Source: Antennarius striatus
Lineage: Eukaryota > Chordata > Actinopteri > Lophiiformes > Antennariidae
Assembly: GCF_040054535.1 (NCBI RefSeq)
Contig: NC_090794.1
Span: forward strand, 7,698,001-7,762,000
Reading direction: 5' to 3'
DNA: 64,000 bases
Part shown: one piece after another, positions 13,000 through 24,970 of the stretch
Numbering within the stretch: position 1 is the stretch's first letter
How the letters are laid out: every line of letters starts with the position of its first letter
The notes under the pieces: model-generated
Databases searched by the model: none
What the model was told of the DNA's origin: nothing
What the model saw: only the letters and a program-made list of their open reading frames with translations
Program-made: the position numbers and the translations under genes

Positions 13000-15430
13000 T
13001 TATGAGACTGATGGTGCCTATTACATGAGCACTTTCTACCCTAATTGTGATTCTGGGACTGATACTGTATGCAAGGAAGCTCATAAAAAAGTTATTACAG
13101 ACAAGGGTCTGCAGTTTAATGGTCTTGGTGTCAAATCATGCATTTTTGATAATGTAGAATCTAAATTTGGATCTATGAACCCAAGGGTCTGTAATTTTAT
13201 GGCAAAATGTATTATTTGTGTACAGAGGTACTGTATATCTCACCCTACATCGTTAAATGGCTTCCAGTCAGAATTTATAGGCAACTAATGGGTTTCATAA
13301 AATACAAAATCTCCAGGAAGTATCTGTACCAGTTTTGATGCTTGTTTCCAGAAAAGAATGACTGTTACAGTGAACAGTTCCACTATATGTTGGTATGAGA
13401 TGTGGTAAAACGAGTCAGATAAGACTTCTTACTTAAACAATAAAGGCAAAAAAGGGATGGGAAAAAAATGAGACAATAGTGTACATGTGTTGTTTTGTCT
13501 TTTAATAGTTTTGGCTTCTCTTGGCTCCTGGTTTATTCCATCTAAAGGGTCACAGGTTACACCACAGTTGAACTTTTACTATAAATGACTTTTATTCCAG
13601 AAGAGTCAGCATTTCCTGTTCTTGTAGAAATTTCATTCTAACTTTTTCATACATCTTTTAGCTATCAAGTAAACAAACAGAGAAATACTTCTGGCGGAGG
13701 AAACAATCACACAGTTAATGTAGCGTTACTCTGTGGACAGTAAACCCAACTCAGTGGGCTCAGTGACACAGCAGATCCGCACATACAGTAGTTTACACAA
13801 ACTGCACCCACGGTTTGTTTTCACCATGTGTGGCTTGATATGAGAAACGAGCACTTCATTATGACGGGTTCACACAAGGCTGTTTTCCATGGCTTGTATT
13901 AAGGGGGCAGGTACGGTCGCTAATGATATGAGTCAGGCAATTTCTTTGTCAGCCTTAACTATATGTTACATAAAAAGAACAAGCATTGTGTGGGAGGGTG
14001 TTTTCTGATGTAATGACATAATGTATGCTTTACATCTTACACTCTTTTAACAGGTTATGAGAACAGCACACAAATGAAGATCATAGTGTTTGACCTTAAT
14101 TCTCTTGATGATGTCATTCCATGAGTTCTAAACTTAAAAAAAAAAGGATATGGACAGTCTTCAATCTGATGTGTTTCCTCAGAACAAAAGCAACATTCCT
14201 TTCAAAGAGGTTTCCATACCTGTAAAAGAAAAATAATAATCCCCTGTCTATTATGTGAGGGGTTACATTGAGCAGTGTGAGAATGTTTCAGCATCTGATG
14301 TAAATAGTATTGATTGAAATGGCAAAGTCAGCTTAAAATTTTTGGGATCCTCCCCTTTATCGCCTCGGTTTCACACTGAATGTACAAATGCATATTTTTT
14401 CGGGTAAGTGTGGGTGCTTTTCGGAGAAGGGTATTACCTTTTTTTTCTTCCCCAGACATTCCTACAGTCGTTCTCTCACACACAAATACGCATGAATTGT
14501 ATTTGTGTCTGTCACTGTGTGATTCACTGGGGGTTGGGAGCATAGACATTACGGTCAGATCCACCGATTAAAAAACAAATTATCATGACCTGGGTGATGT
14601 CAAGCTGTTCAGAGTTTAGTCTAATTATTATGAGATATTTGAACATAATATTGGAATATTTTTGGAGAGAAATAGTTTTCTCCTATTTTTATTGAAAAAT
14701 GGGAATGGGACACAAAACTATATTGTCCAAATTAACACTTTAACCAATAGGGGTTGTGTTTTTACTGTCCTTTCTGTCATTCCACTGAATAATCAGCACA
14801 GCCTTTAAAGAACATTTTCTATGCTTTGCATTATAAATCCTGAAATTTCAGTTTTTAAATTATGAATGATCCAACAAATGAGAGCCAGGCTGATGAAATA
14901 GAACCGACTGCTGACGGTAGAAAGTTAGAGTAGCACATCTCAAATGGCAACCTTGATACTGGAACATCTTGGTCTGTAGACATGTAGACACAAGAGCTTC
15001 TCAGTGTAACAAGAGAAACGGTTTCACTCATGGTCATTAACATATGTAATTTTACTGAGGTTAGCAGAGAAGCTAAGGTTTGAAAGTTTGTGTTTGGTCT
15101 GCCGCTTGCAAATCATGAATTTTAGAGTAATGGGTTGTGCAAGAATAAAAAAAGCAGTGTTCAAAGTGGTCAGGTAGAAGCATCAGAGACCTTTTTATGC
15201 TCACAGTTTAATGGTAAAAAGCAGGTTTACACTTGTATCTCTAGCAAGACCAGTCGGTTTAAGGAAAACAAGTAGATCACAATTCTGTAATTCTCTCTGA
15301 TGTAGTGTGAAACAGTTTGAAATATTTTGTGTTTTGAAAATGCAAGAATCACATTGGATCAGAGGTGAACATGATTTATATGTTGTTATCAAGGTTCTGA
15401 TTGTCATGTGATCACACATACCAACTTATT
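13000..15430. other. Intergenic, no gene seen
   Basis: AT-rich sequence with a handful of short ORFs and no family resemblance. A 20-bp motif (AAGGGTCTG(C/T)A..TTTAATGG-like) occurs twice near 13105 and 13185, possibly an old local duplication. Nothing else is supported. Confidence 0.5.
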
Positions 15431-15431
15431 A

Positions 15432-15804
15432 GGGACGGCAGTGGCTCAGCGGTAGAGCAGATGTCTCATAGACCGATCGCCCCAGCCATTGGCAGATCGA
15501 GTCCCACTCCTGCCATGATGTCACCAGGAGTGTGAGCTGACAGTGGGAGATGTCACCTCACCTTCCAGCCACTGCCGAGGCGCCCCTTGAGCAAGGCGCC
15601 GTCCCCCCTACAAGCTCCTCAAATTGGGGTGAGTTCTGAAGCCGCTGCCCGTCACTCTGCCTCCCTGATGTGTGTAGTTTTATGTGATTGTACTAACTAA
15701 CTGCATGCTTACAGGCCCTCTTGTGTGCTGTGTTCAGGGGCCCTGTATACTTGTCAACTAACAGAGTGACTTTGTAATTTCCCCTTGCGGGGATCAATAA
15801 ACTA

Positions 15805-15836
<32 letters not shown>

Positions 15837-15840
15837 CTTC
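15432..15840 (+). mobile_element. tRNA-derived SINE with (CTT)n tail
   Basis: The head GGGACGGCAGTGGCTCAGCG has A-box TGGCTCAGCGGTAGAGC and B-box-like AGATCGAGTCCC. A body follows with GTGTGAGCTGACAGTGGGAG and GAGGCGCCCCTTGAGCAAGG. The 3' part TTTCCCCTTGCGGGGATCAA is a LINE-like tail, and the element ends in (CTT)n at about 15809-15840. The same family is seen again at 45864 and, heavily deleted, at 17350. Confidence 0.85.
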
Positions 15841-16859
15841 TATTAAGACAATGCAAATCAATGCTGCCGAGTATGTAGAGGAGGAAGGAGGATATTTACT
15901 CTGAATGGAACTTGAATACACAACCTCCGCCACCGGAGGCATATCATTTTCAGTGTGGGATATCCAGTGTTCTGCTCATGTCTATGTCCTGTGCATTACT
16001 GATTGAACATGCAGGAGTATAGAACTGTTAACAGGACAAAACACACAAAAATGCTGCCACCGTTTGGCAAAAGTGCAAACTGCATTATCTCTGTGTCTTG
16101 AATATGAAGCAGCACGGCCCTCCACCTACAGGATCTGCTGTAGTTTATGATGCAGTCTCACAGGTCAGCCTTTTTTTATGAATGTGTACTAGTGTTGCTT
16201 TGACTAACAGGATAATTCAAAAGACTATGAACACATTTTTATGAATTAAATTTGACAGGCAGGGCATAATCTAAAGAATAAGCCATGGCATTTTGTTGGA
16301 GCCAGATTGTCACCTGGATCTAGAAAAGATTTTTATATTCCAGGAGTCACTTGGTCAGACAACCACAGGACGGCAGCTTTTAGGGAGCGTCAGCCCTCGA
16401 CTTTAATTAGTGTCGGGATGCTGGTTGGTATTAGTCCAATTCAGCATGTTTGTGAAAGCAGGAGAATAATAGTTGAATAGTTTGGATTGTTTAAATTTAT
16501 TTCCCAATGGCTTAAATTGAAAGAAGCAAAGAAATATTGTATGGTATGTGTTATAAGCATGAGTATATTGTGTATATTATGATTATGTATATGTTTTATA
16601 AGTAGCTAAGTGACTCTTTTTTTTTTACATTTTGACTTAACTCATACACCCCATAGACAAAGGGCTAAGAAAAATCACATTATTTTAAAGTCCAAAAGAT
16701 TTTTGTAGATAAGTTTTTGGTCTTTTAGACTCAGAGTCAAAACCGATTTGTATCAGCTTCTGGATCTTACGGAGGACAAGTTTCCGTTTACCTAAGGAGT
16801 CAGACTACTTCCTTTACCTTGATGTTTATGGTGTTGACAAACGCCATATTTTACAAAGG

Positions 16860-17100
16860 GCTAATTAAACACGAGCTATAACCTCTGGTACTACTTCTTC
16901 TTCTTTGGGGTCTACTCCTATAGGACATCAAGCCATTCTTCTTCTCTATCCAGAGCTGTTCCTTAAGAACATACTCATCCTCCTCCCAGTGGACCTGACT
17001 GCTCTCTAGCTGTTGCTCAATCTCGGTCAGAGCAGCCACAAGGGTGTTGACCTCCTTTTTCTGCTCCTAGAGCTGAGTCACAAGAAATCTCTACATTTCT
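16860..17100 (-). pseudogene. Possible coiled-coil gene fragment, unrecognised
   Basis: The minus-strand reading is VAALTEIEQQLESSQVHWEE followed by DEYVLKEQLWIEKKNGLMSY and a basic run RSRPQRRRSST. The composition is that of a coiled coil, but the upstream frame is closed by TAG just before the QKKEVNTL segment. No intron borders or promoter are evident. It could be a decayed retrocopy or chance. I do not recognise the parent gene. Confidence 0.25.
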
Positions 17101-17349
17101 GTGTCTTGTCCAGCTGGGGCATCATCGCTGCTCTACCTCCCAAAAATAAGCCATTAATGACTGCCATCGACAAATTTATATGTAGCCTAAAACTGCTGTA
17201 TGGATTATTCTATGTGCTACCATATGCCTGGGGCAAAAAAAAAAGTCACATTGATGTCAGTAAACTGACAGAGCCTCTTCTCAAGGTGGACTAATGCTAC
17301 CTAGATGTTTATTCTTATTTTTGTTAATATGTTGTTGGTTAACATATTG

Positions 17350-17460
17350 TTAGGGGCAGCATTGGCTCAGTGGTAGAGCGGTAGAGTGGGTCGTCCAATG
17401 TTCCCAATTTCCCTTCGGAAATGACAACAGTATGTAAAATAAATAAAAAATAGAAAACAA
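17350..17460 (+). mobile_element. Internally deleted tRNA-SINE fragment
   Basis: GGGGCAGCATTGGCTCAGTG continues GTAGAGCGGTAGAG, matching the SINE head at 15432. It is soon followed by AATTTCCCTTCGGAAAT, which resembles the 3' tail (AATTTCCCCTTGCGGGGA) of the same family. The body between is missing. Confidence 0.6.
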
Positions 17461-17819
17461 AAATAGAGACTGTTCAGTTACACCTAGAAAATATTTGGAA
17501 AAAAGTGCAGCAATTTCCAACCATGATTTAAGCTTTTCAGACATTTAGTGGAAAATCAATTCAAGGATGGATGGATGGATGATGGAAAGAGGAATAAATG
17601 GATAGTGAAATTACATTATTAGCAGTGATGTAATGCAAATAAAATCCATGTTTAAATCAATTTATTTAAAACAATTACCTAACAACGTAACAGAGGTTAC
17701 AAAGTGGATTCCAAAAATTATTTACACGGTATTTACACAATTTAATTTTGGTTAACTTCATTCTTAGTTTTTCAATAAAAAAGGAAAAGTGAAAAACTGA
17801 CAGAAACTACAAATCCCAA

Positions 17820-18035
17820 AAAGCTTCCTCATAGCTATTGGTTACTCAAATCAAACATGCGAGTGGACAAACTCAGTAAAGTGCTTTGTGATTGGCCAAC
17901 AGCAGCCATCACAGCTGTCTTGATGCTAGCTAGCTTACCGGTTAGCCGTGTGAGGTACATTTGGCTTTCTATCCGGGCTAAAGTCAAGCAACAGCCTCTC
18001 TACCCCTTTTGCACTGGCTTTTTTTTAAAGCTATA
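17820..18035 (+). promoter_or_regulatory. brms1l: brms1l promoter region with two inverted CCAAT boxes
   Basis: Two ATTGG (inverted CCAAT) motifs are found, at about 17837 (CTATTGGTTAC) and 17890 (GTGATTGGCCAAC). They lie 200 and 145 bp upstream of the ATG. No clear TATA box is seen. A housekeeping-type promoter is inferred. Confidence 0.5.
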
Positions 18036-21000
18036 ATGCCGGTTCACTCCCGAGAGAAGAAAGAAAACAACCACGAAGAAATGGAGGTGGATTTTCCCGA
18101 GCAGGACGGCAGCACCACAGACGAGGAGGACACCGTCAGCTCGTCCGTGTCTGAAGATGGAGACAGCTCGGGTAGGAAAAATAGGCCTTAAATATAATTT
18201 TAGACCGAAATTGTTCAAATATCCTTGTCGGTCACATATAAGTTTGCTATGATATATGACTGCTTTTGAAAGTTTGTGAAAATGATAAACTAAGCGTATG
18301 ACAATAACAAAACAGGTTGCCTTTGGTTTAAGGAAAACTACTTGATAAAGAAATGTAATGTCAGTCTTGTCACGTGTTTATGTAAACAGAGATGGATGAT
18401 GAAGACTGTGAGAGGAGGAGGATGGAGTGTCTCGATGAGATGACCACCCTGGAGAAGCAGTTCACTGACTTGAAGGAGCAGTAAGTTCTTTCCAACACCA
18501 TGTAACATTCACCTTTTGCTGTCAGGTCTGAATCAAGAGCACACCTGATTTTGTTGCCTGGAATATGCTCACTGTCAACCTATAAGTCTGTCCTTTTACT
18601 CATGACACCAGTAAAAATGGCGATATTGTGATGCTCGGAGGAACATGGACGTTTCACTAAATGCACCATGGCCTGTATGTCACGATTTTGATAACATGTA
18701 ACATTCTTCCTTGCATTTTGTTCTTCAGGTTGTACAAGGAGCGTTTGAGTCAGGTGGACATCAAGCTGCAGGAGGTAATGGCAGGCTGTGCCCAAGAATA
18801 CCTGGAACCTTTAGCCAACTTGCAGGAGAACATGCAGATCAGGACCAAAGTTGCTGGTGGGTTAGAGCAATAAGACAGGCTTTGCTGTGCTATTTGTGAT
18901 AACTTTCAATCATAATAGAATTACTGATGTGGAAAAATCATGCAGAACTGATATCCAACAATATGTCGATTATTTTTAATTGGACTGAAGATAATAAACT
19001 TCACTGCTGGCTGCACAGGGATCTATAGGGAGTTGTGCTTGGAGTCCGTGAAGAACAAGCATGAGTGTGAGATCCAGGCTGCCTACCAACACTGGGAGGT
19101 GAGAGGCCAATTAATGGTTAAAGGCATTTGTTATGCTTATGCCTGCATTTGCCCCATAATAACACATTATCCTCCAAAAATATTATGGATTTCCCACGTA
19201 TGATATCCACACTTGTAGATTTTGCCTCAGTGGCCTAAACCGACTGAATTTCATCCACATCTGGAGATGATTTTATATTTTTTATATAATATTTTTTTCC
19301 CTTTTTCCTGCATCGTAGAGTGAGAAGTTGCTGCTGTTTGACACTGTACAGAGTGAGCTGGAGGAGAAGATAAGAAGATTGGAGGAAGACAGACACAGTA
19401 TTGATATCACCTCAGGTACTAAATGGGGCTCCACAACAGCGGTCTTTTCATTGCTCCATTTATGAAAGGAAATCCATCAGAGAGATGTCATCGTATAGTC
19501 TGGCCAGCATTATGACAAAGTAAAACATTTAATTCTTAACATTTTGAAATCAAAGAAGATAATGAACAAAAGTAAAAAAGGCAAACATCTGCAAGCTGTG
19601 AGACCTATTTATTCAGTTCAGAATCATGCTGAATCTACAAGCGGAGATTGGTGATGCTAATGAATAACAACAATACATCTACCAAGGATATATCAATAGG
19701 TTGAACAGTTTGGAACCCTGATGTATAAAATGGTTATTTCTGTAAAATGTGAAACAAATATCCTCTATTGAAGTGACTCTCATTTGTCATTTTTTTGTTT
19801 CCAGAATTGTGGAATGATGGATTACACTCAAGGAAAAACAAGAAAAAAGACCCATTTTGTCCTGTGAAGAAAAAGAAGCCTGTTGTTGTTTCTGATATCC
19901 TTTTCCCTTCCTCTGTCATCTCAGTCCACCCATCTTTCATCTCCACTCATTTTGATGTTCTTTACTGCCATGCTGTAAAGAGGGTCGCCTCACTGTGTTT
20001 ATGTCCTTAACAGCCATTCTACGGCCTTACATTGTTTACATGCTGCAAGATCTTGATATTCTTGAAGACTGGACTGCTATAAGAAAGGTATTGTGGAAAT
20101 TGTGAAAGTACTAACTTGGTGAATTTATCTGTTTTGTTACTTTACCTTTTTTACTCTGCTTCCTCATCCACCCACAGGCAATGGCTTCGCTGGGGCCACA
20201 CAGAGTGAAAGTAGATGGTAAGGTTCTCCTTTTCATTGGCTATACAGTTTTTTAGTGTAGCTATCAGCCTGTAGTCATGCAGGATGTGTCGATTCAATAC
20301 CTTGATCGAAATTGACTCAAGTTCATAGTTAAACAGAAGAAGAATGTTACTTTCCCATCTTCTCAACCGATTATTCTCCCTGATTCACTCCTTTTCCCTG
20401 CAATGCTCTCCCTCCAGCTCCCCCAGTCAAGCCTGACAGACATCACCATGTGGCGCGTTCTGAGGACGGTCGGCTTTTTTACGATAACCAGTGGTACTGC
20501 AGGGGACAGGCCATCTGTATCAACAGGAAGGATGAGTACCCGACCAGGTGTGTGTGTGTCTCTGAGTAAATTACAAAGTAGGAATTCAACAAGCCTAATG
20601 ATGATTTAGACTTGGTTATAAATTAGATCCTCATGTCCAATTGTTTATTGGAATAGGAAACTGCCCCTAAACACTTGCTATTATGGGGAAGTATTGTGCT
20701 GTGTATAGATACTCTGGCACATGTGATTTCTGTGTAATGGAAATGATCACAGATTTAAACAAAGACAAGGTGAGTGTAGGCTTCCTGTGCATCCTGCCAC
20801 CGGTGCTGTCAGAAGAGGACACCTCGTTGAACAGTATGCCTTGATTTTTCCCAACATACCACCCACAGACTTTACATCAATGGCAAAGACATTGCTGTCA
20901 TCCAAACATCAGAGGAAATCTGCTTATTAGTTCTTTTGAGTCCAGTTTGCTCCAGACTCTCCACTTACAGTGGCCATACGTCTTTCTTTCATTGTGCATT

Positions 21001-21824
21001 ATTTCTTTCACTTATTGAGAAATAATTCATAGATCTTGATGATGTCTCTGTTAGCTCCTTCCAGTGGGTCTAAAATTTTCCCCGGGGAAACGTAGCATGT
21101 AATTTTGTTTTCAACATCTCTTATCATTATAAATCTATTCACATGTGCACAAGCCTAATTTTCACTTCCAGGGGTAGTAACCTGCATCGCTTTAATCTGT
21201 AATAAGAACAACAAAGAACAAGTGGCGTTTCATCCATTGTGTCACATCAACAATTCATAGAGAGGATAGCTGGAAATATTTTCAATAATTTTTTTCAGCT
21301 GGAATTTATTCTTTTGCTCATATGCTTTTCAGTCATACCACATTGAGGACTTTTATATTTGGAATCCATTACATCTAGAACACTGGCCTATTTAGGAATT
21401 TGAAATTTTCCCTGGATAACTGTGAGCACATCATTAAAAGTTTTTTTTATATGTGGCTGTAATCTATCTTTAAGATTTGACAGTCCTTTTGAAACAATCG
21501 CCTGTTGTCGCTGTGACTATAATGGTCTGCAAAAACCAGTTGTGTTTGCTATTTTCCCTATGCAAAGTCATAATGTCAGATGCCAACAGTCACAGTGACC
21601 GCATTGGCCCCTGCTTACAGCAGTGTCAAGTTCACAACCTCTGTTTTGTCTGTGATGATTGGGAAGTGATTGTGACCTAACACTGTTGTGTGCTTGTGTC
21701 ATGCAGCGCCATCATCACCACCGTCAACAACGATGAAGTGTGGTTCAAACGACTTGACGGCACCAAGTCAAAGCTGTACATCTCCCAGCTGCAGAAAGGC
21801 AAATACACTATCAAGCACTCATAA
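18036..21824 (+). CDS. brms1l: Breast cancer metastasis-suppressor 1-like protein
   Basis: Nuclear Sds3/BRMS1-family subunit of the Sin3-HDAC co-repressor complex. Ten coding exons: 18036-18171, 18390-18480, 18729-18856, 19019-19098, 19319-19415, 19805-19894, 20023-20087, 20178-20217, 20418-20547 and 21707-21824. All are in phase, total 975 nt or 324 aa (human 323). The N-terminus is [19 protein letters not shown], then an acidic Ser-rich stretch. Next come the coiled-coil Sds3-like region ([79 protein letters not shown]) and [20 protein letters not shown]. The C-terminus contains [20 protein letters not shown] and ends KGKYTIKHS. Nine introns; eight are GT-AG and the one after 19894 is AT-AC. 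Confidence 0.97.
19895..20022 (+). other. brms1l: U12-type AT-AC intron of brms1l
   Basis: This 128-bp intron begins ATATCCTTTT, an exact match to the U12 donor consensus ATATCCTTT. It has GTCCTTAAC at 20003-20011, one mismatch from the U12 branch consensus TTCCTTAAC. It ends TTCTAC, with the branch adenosine ~12 nt from the AC end. Removing it joins ...PVVVS-G to GPYIVYML exactly as in the protein family. No usable GT donor gives the conserved join. Confidence 0.9.
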
Positions 21825-23470
21825 AAATAGTCACTTATATCAGCAAAGACCATCATCTCTGCTAGGTTTTTCTTTGTCTCCTATTTGTGTGGTATCTGTC
21901 TACATTTTTGCCAAATGTACAGTCACACACACACACACATCCATGTACACCTTTATGTGCGTACATATCCATACATGCATCATTTTTCTGCAAGTAACAA
22001 AAGAGACTGTCCTAAAAGTAGACTTCTTTTAATCTAAGGAGATAGTCTTCTTTGTAAATATGTATGTATGTTGATATTATTGACGAGGTCACAAAGTGTC
22101 ATTTTCTCTGGAATGGAGATCAATGAAGAGAGCTGCTAAAAACTAAACGAAGGGTGAAGAACCGGAGCAGTGGAGAACTGTGAACTGTGCAACTCAGTCA
22201 CGTGCCTTCCCAAGACAAGACGATACCCACACCGATGGGAAAGAAAGTCGTGAACTATTAATATCAATACAGTAAAGCCTTACTCTGTACTGTGTTAGCA
22301 CCAAGTGGACTGAAGCGGGTCAATGAATGAGTGAGTGAGGAATCCTGAACCATGTGAGGATGCTGTCAGCACTGTTTTAATTTGCTTCTCCAGACACACC
22401 GCTTAGATTTTAAATTTCATGCTCTATAGAGCCTAATAAAACTGCATTATAGGATCCTCAAGGACCCGAGTTTGATTTAGTGAAAATAATCACACAAGCA
22501 TCAATATGGAGCCCGAGAGTGATTAATCAATTTGGAGTAAATTGTTATATCGTGAACATAATGAGACAACTGTTCAAGAACACCCTGGGGTTGAAACCCA
22601 CCTGGGGGGAGCTACAGTAGAGAAAGATCTCTTAATATTTTAGCATGATTTTCACAGTATTGCGTTTTAAGTTCATACTAAGATTACCCATTGAGCGTTG
22701 AATAAAATGTCAACAGTAATAAGAGGTGCCATGTATATAGAGATAAATGTTTTATGTTGTGTTGAGTCTATTCCTTAATTCTTCCCTCAGTCTCCTCACT
22801 TTGATTTGTCTCTGATCATGTACACGGCTTAATATCCAGGCACAACGTTCCTCATCTGTAAAACATGGTGCCATTTTCAGTACTTATTCAATCCATGATT
22901 ATTATGTGTTTACACCATCACAATGGAGTCATTCAGGTGTTGCATACGTAGTTATTTTTCCCCTATCCCCTTTCTCTGCCTGTTCCTAACCCCATGACTA
23001 TCCCTTCGACCTTCCTCCTTGCCTTCTGTAAAAATGCAGATCATCATCGACACATTAGCGGTACAACACTCTGTTTACAATCTGTCCAATCAGAACAGGG
23101 AATGTGCACATTTGTAATCACAACTGATTCACCGAAGGGGCTCTTGTGTTGTGTTTATGTGATGCTTTATATTTTCAAAGCTGCACACATCTAAGTATTA
23201 CCATTCTGAGGTATTGTAAACAGAGTTCCTTGCAGTATTCTGTAACAAATATAGACCAAGTGTCTCTGAAGCCTGATGTGACATTCACTGAACGCATCTT
23301 TTCATAAGTTTTTTTTGCAAGTGGTTTGTTTTGTTGTTGTTGTTGAAATATTTTTACTTTATTTTTTACCTATACTACAAATTCTGCTTCCTTTTACACA
23401 TTTGAAGTTTAAAAAAATGTGACATTGTGCCAATGCATGTACTGGTGATTAAAGACTTTATATAATTTCA
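21825..23470 (+). other. brms1l: brms1l 3' UTR (extent uncertain)
   Basis: Candidate poly(A) signals after the TAA are AATAAA at about 22434 (CCTAATAAAACTGC) and 22700, and ATTAAA near 23447. A long UTR is plausible but which site is used cannot be told from sequence. Confidence 0.4.
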
Positions 23471-24936
23471 AGAGAGTCAAACCTGCACATAAAAAGTTCT
23501 TCAGTCTTCTTGTGTCTTCAATAGAGTGGTGTCATTACTGTACTTAAAAAGTTTTTCTGTTTGTACGTTTAGCTAAAAAGAGTCTGATGCTGATCACTAT
23601 CAAACTGCACTCTACGGTTTGAGTTAAGCAAATTTCTTTTCATGGACTCAAGAGCTTTGGATTTAGAAAAATACCAGAGCTTTTCATAGAGCTTAAATAC
23701 CCTTTTGGATTTGTCCTAGCATAGTCAAAAGAAGCCTAGATATTATCTTTTATAATACTTCATTGTACAAAGGGAGAAAGTCCCTGACAATGCACAACTC
23801 AAAGTAACCCCTGAGGCTCGCGGAACCCTTACTTCATAGCTGTGACAAGGGGGAAAAAAAGGGGTGGCTTATTTGGTGGGGGACATGCTGAGCCAGTCCT
23901 ATTCTGTAATGGCTCTTTGGTGTCCTCTGCTGTTCAACATTTCAGTCACTTACTCCAGCAGAGAGCCACTGTAGATTAACACTGCATACTGGTATTGATC
24001 TAGAATCTGCACTGTAGCATTTCCTTGCCTTTCACAAGGCCTTGGGCCTTTGCAGACACCTTACTCAGAATTGCTGCATTCCATGCTTGATTAATTGAGA
24101 ACATTGATCAGATGTAGTAGCACAGCTGAACAGAAGAATCAATTTGTAAGCTGAGAAGGTTGTTTGCCATGCGTGTAGACATTTTCTAAACAAAAGTGGT
24201 GTTTTAAATGAAAATCCCTTGATACTATGATACTACCCTGCTAAATCAAATTCACAGTTAATTAAAATAAACCCCTGAATCCATGTGTCCAGCCCTCAAA
24301 TGAGGTTCCTTTGCATTTCCACCTTGCAGTATCATTTTTCTGACCCGTGGGTGTCAGTAGTACTCCATAGTGAGGAGAATGCAGCTTCTCTACATGGATG
24401 GAGGGAGGTGGTCTGTAAATCTGGGGCACCCTGCTGCTGAAGCCCTCCAGCTGATAACAGAGAGAGAGAGATGAAGGCACAGTTTGATCACAGCTCGTTG
24501 GCCACGTCTGCTACTGCAACAGAGGGAGAAAGGAAAATCCCCATCAACGCGTCAAAGGTAGCAGCAAACAACCAAGCAGCAGGGCTGTCTGTATCGCAAC
24601 ACGCCATGCAGCATCTCATTAGAGGCTTCCTTGAACCTGTTAAACATACTCCTGTGAACGTGTACATCCATTTCTATGTAGGATTATGGGCAGGAGTGGA
24701 CATAGCACCATTCCTGACGGTATATAACAGGATTTCTCTTTATGATACTGTTTAATTATGATGCTAATTGAATCCGGATATCTGTCTGAATTTCTGGCCA
24801 TCTTCATCCCCATCTATACTTAATTCGTAACCAGAACTGGAGGGTCATTGGGACGTGTTTACTGCAACACTGGGGCTAATTAGACTGTGAAAGTGTCACT
24901 CTGTGCTAAATTCTTTTTATCCCTTCTATGTGATGT

Positions 24937-24970
<34 letters not shown>

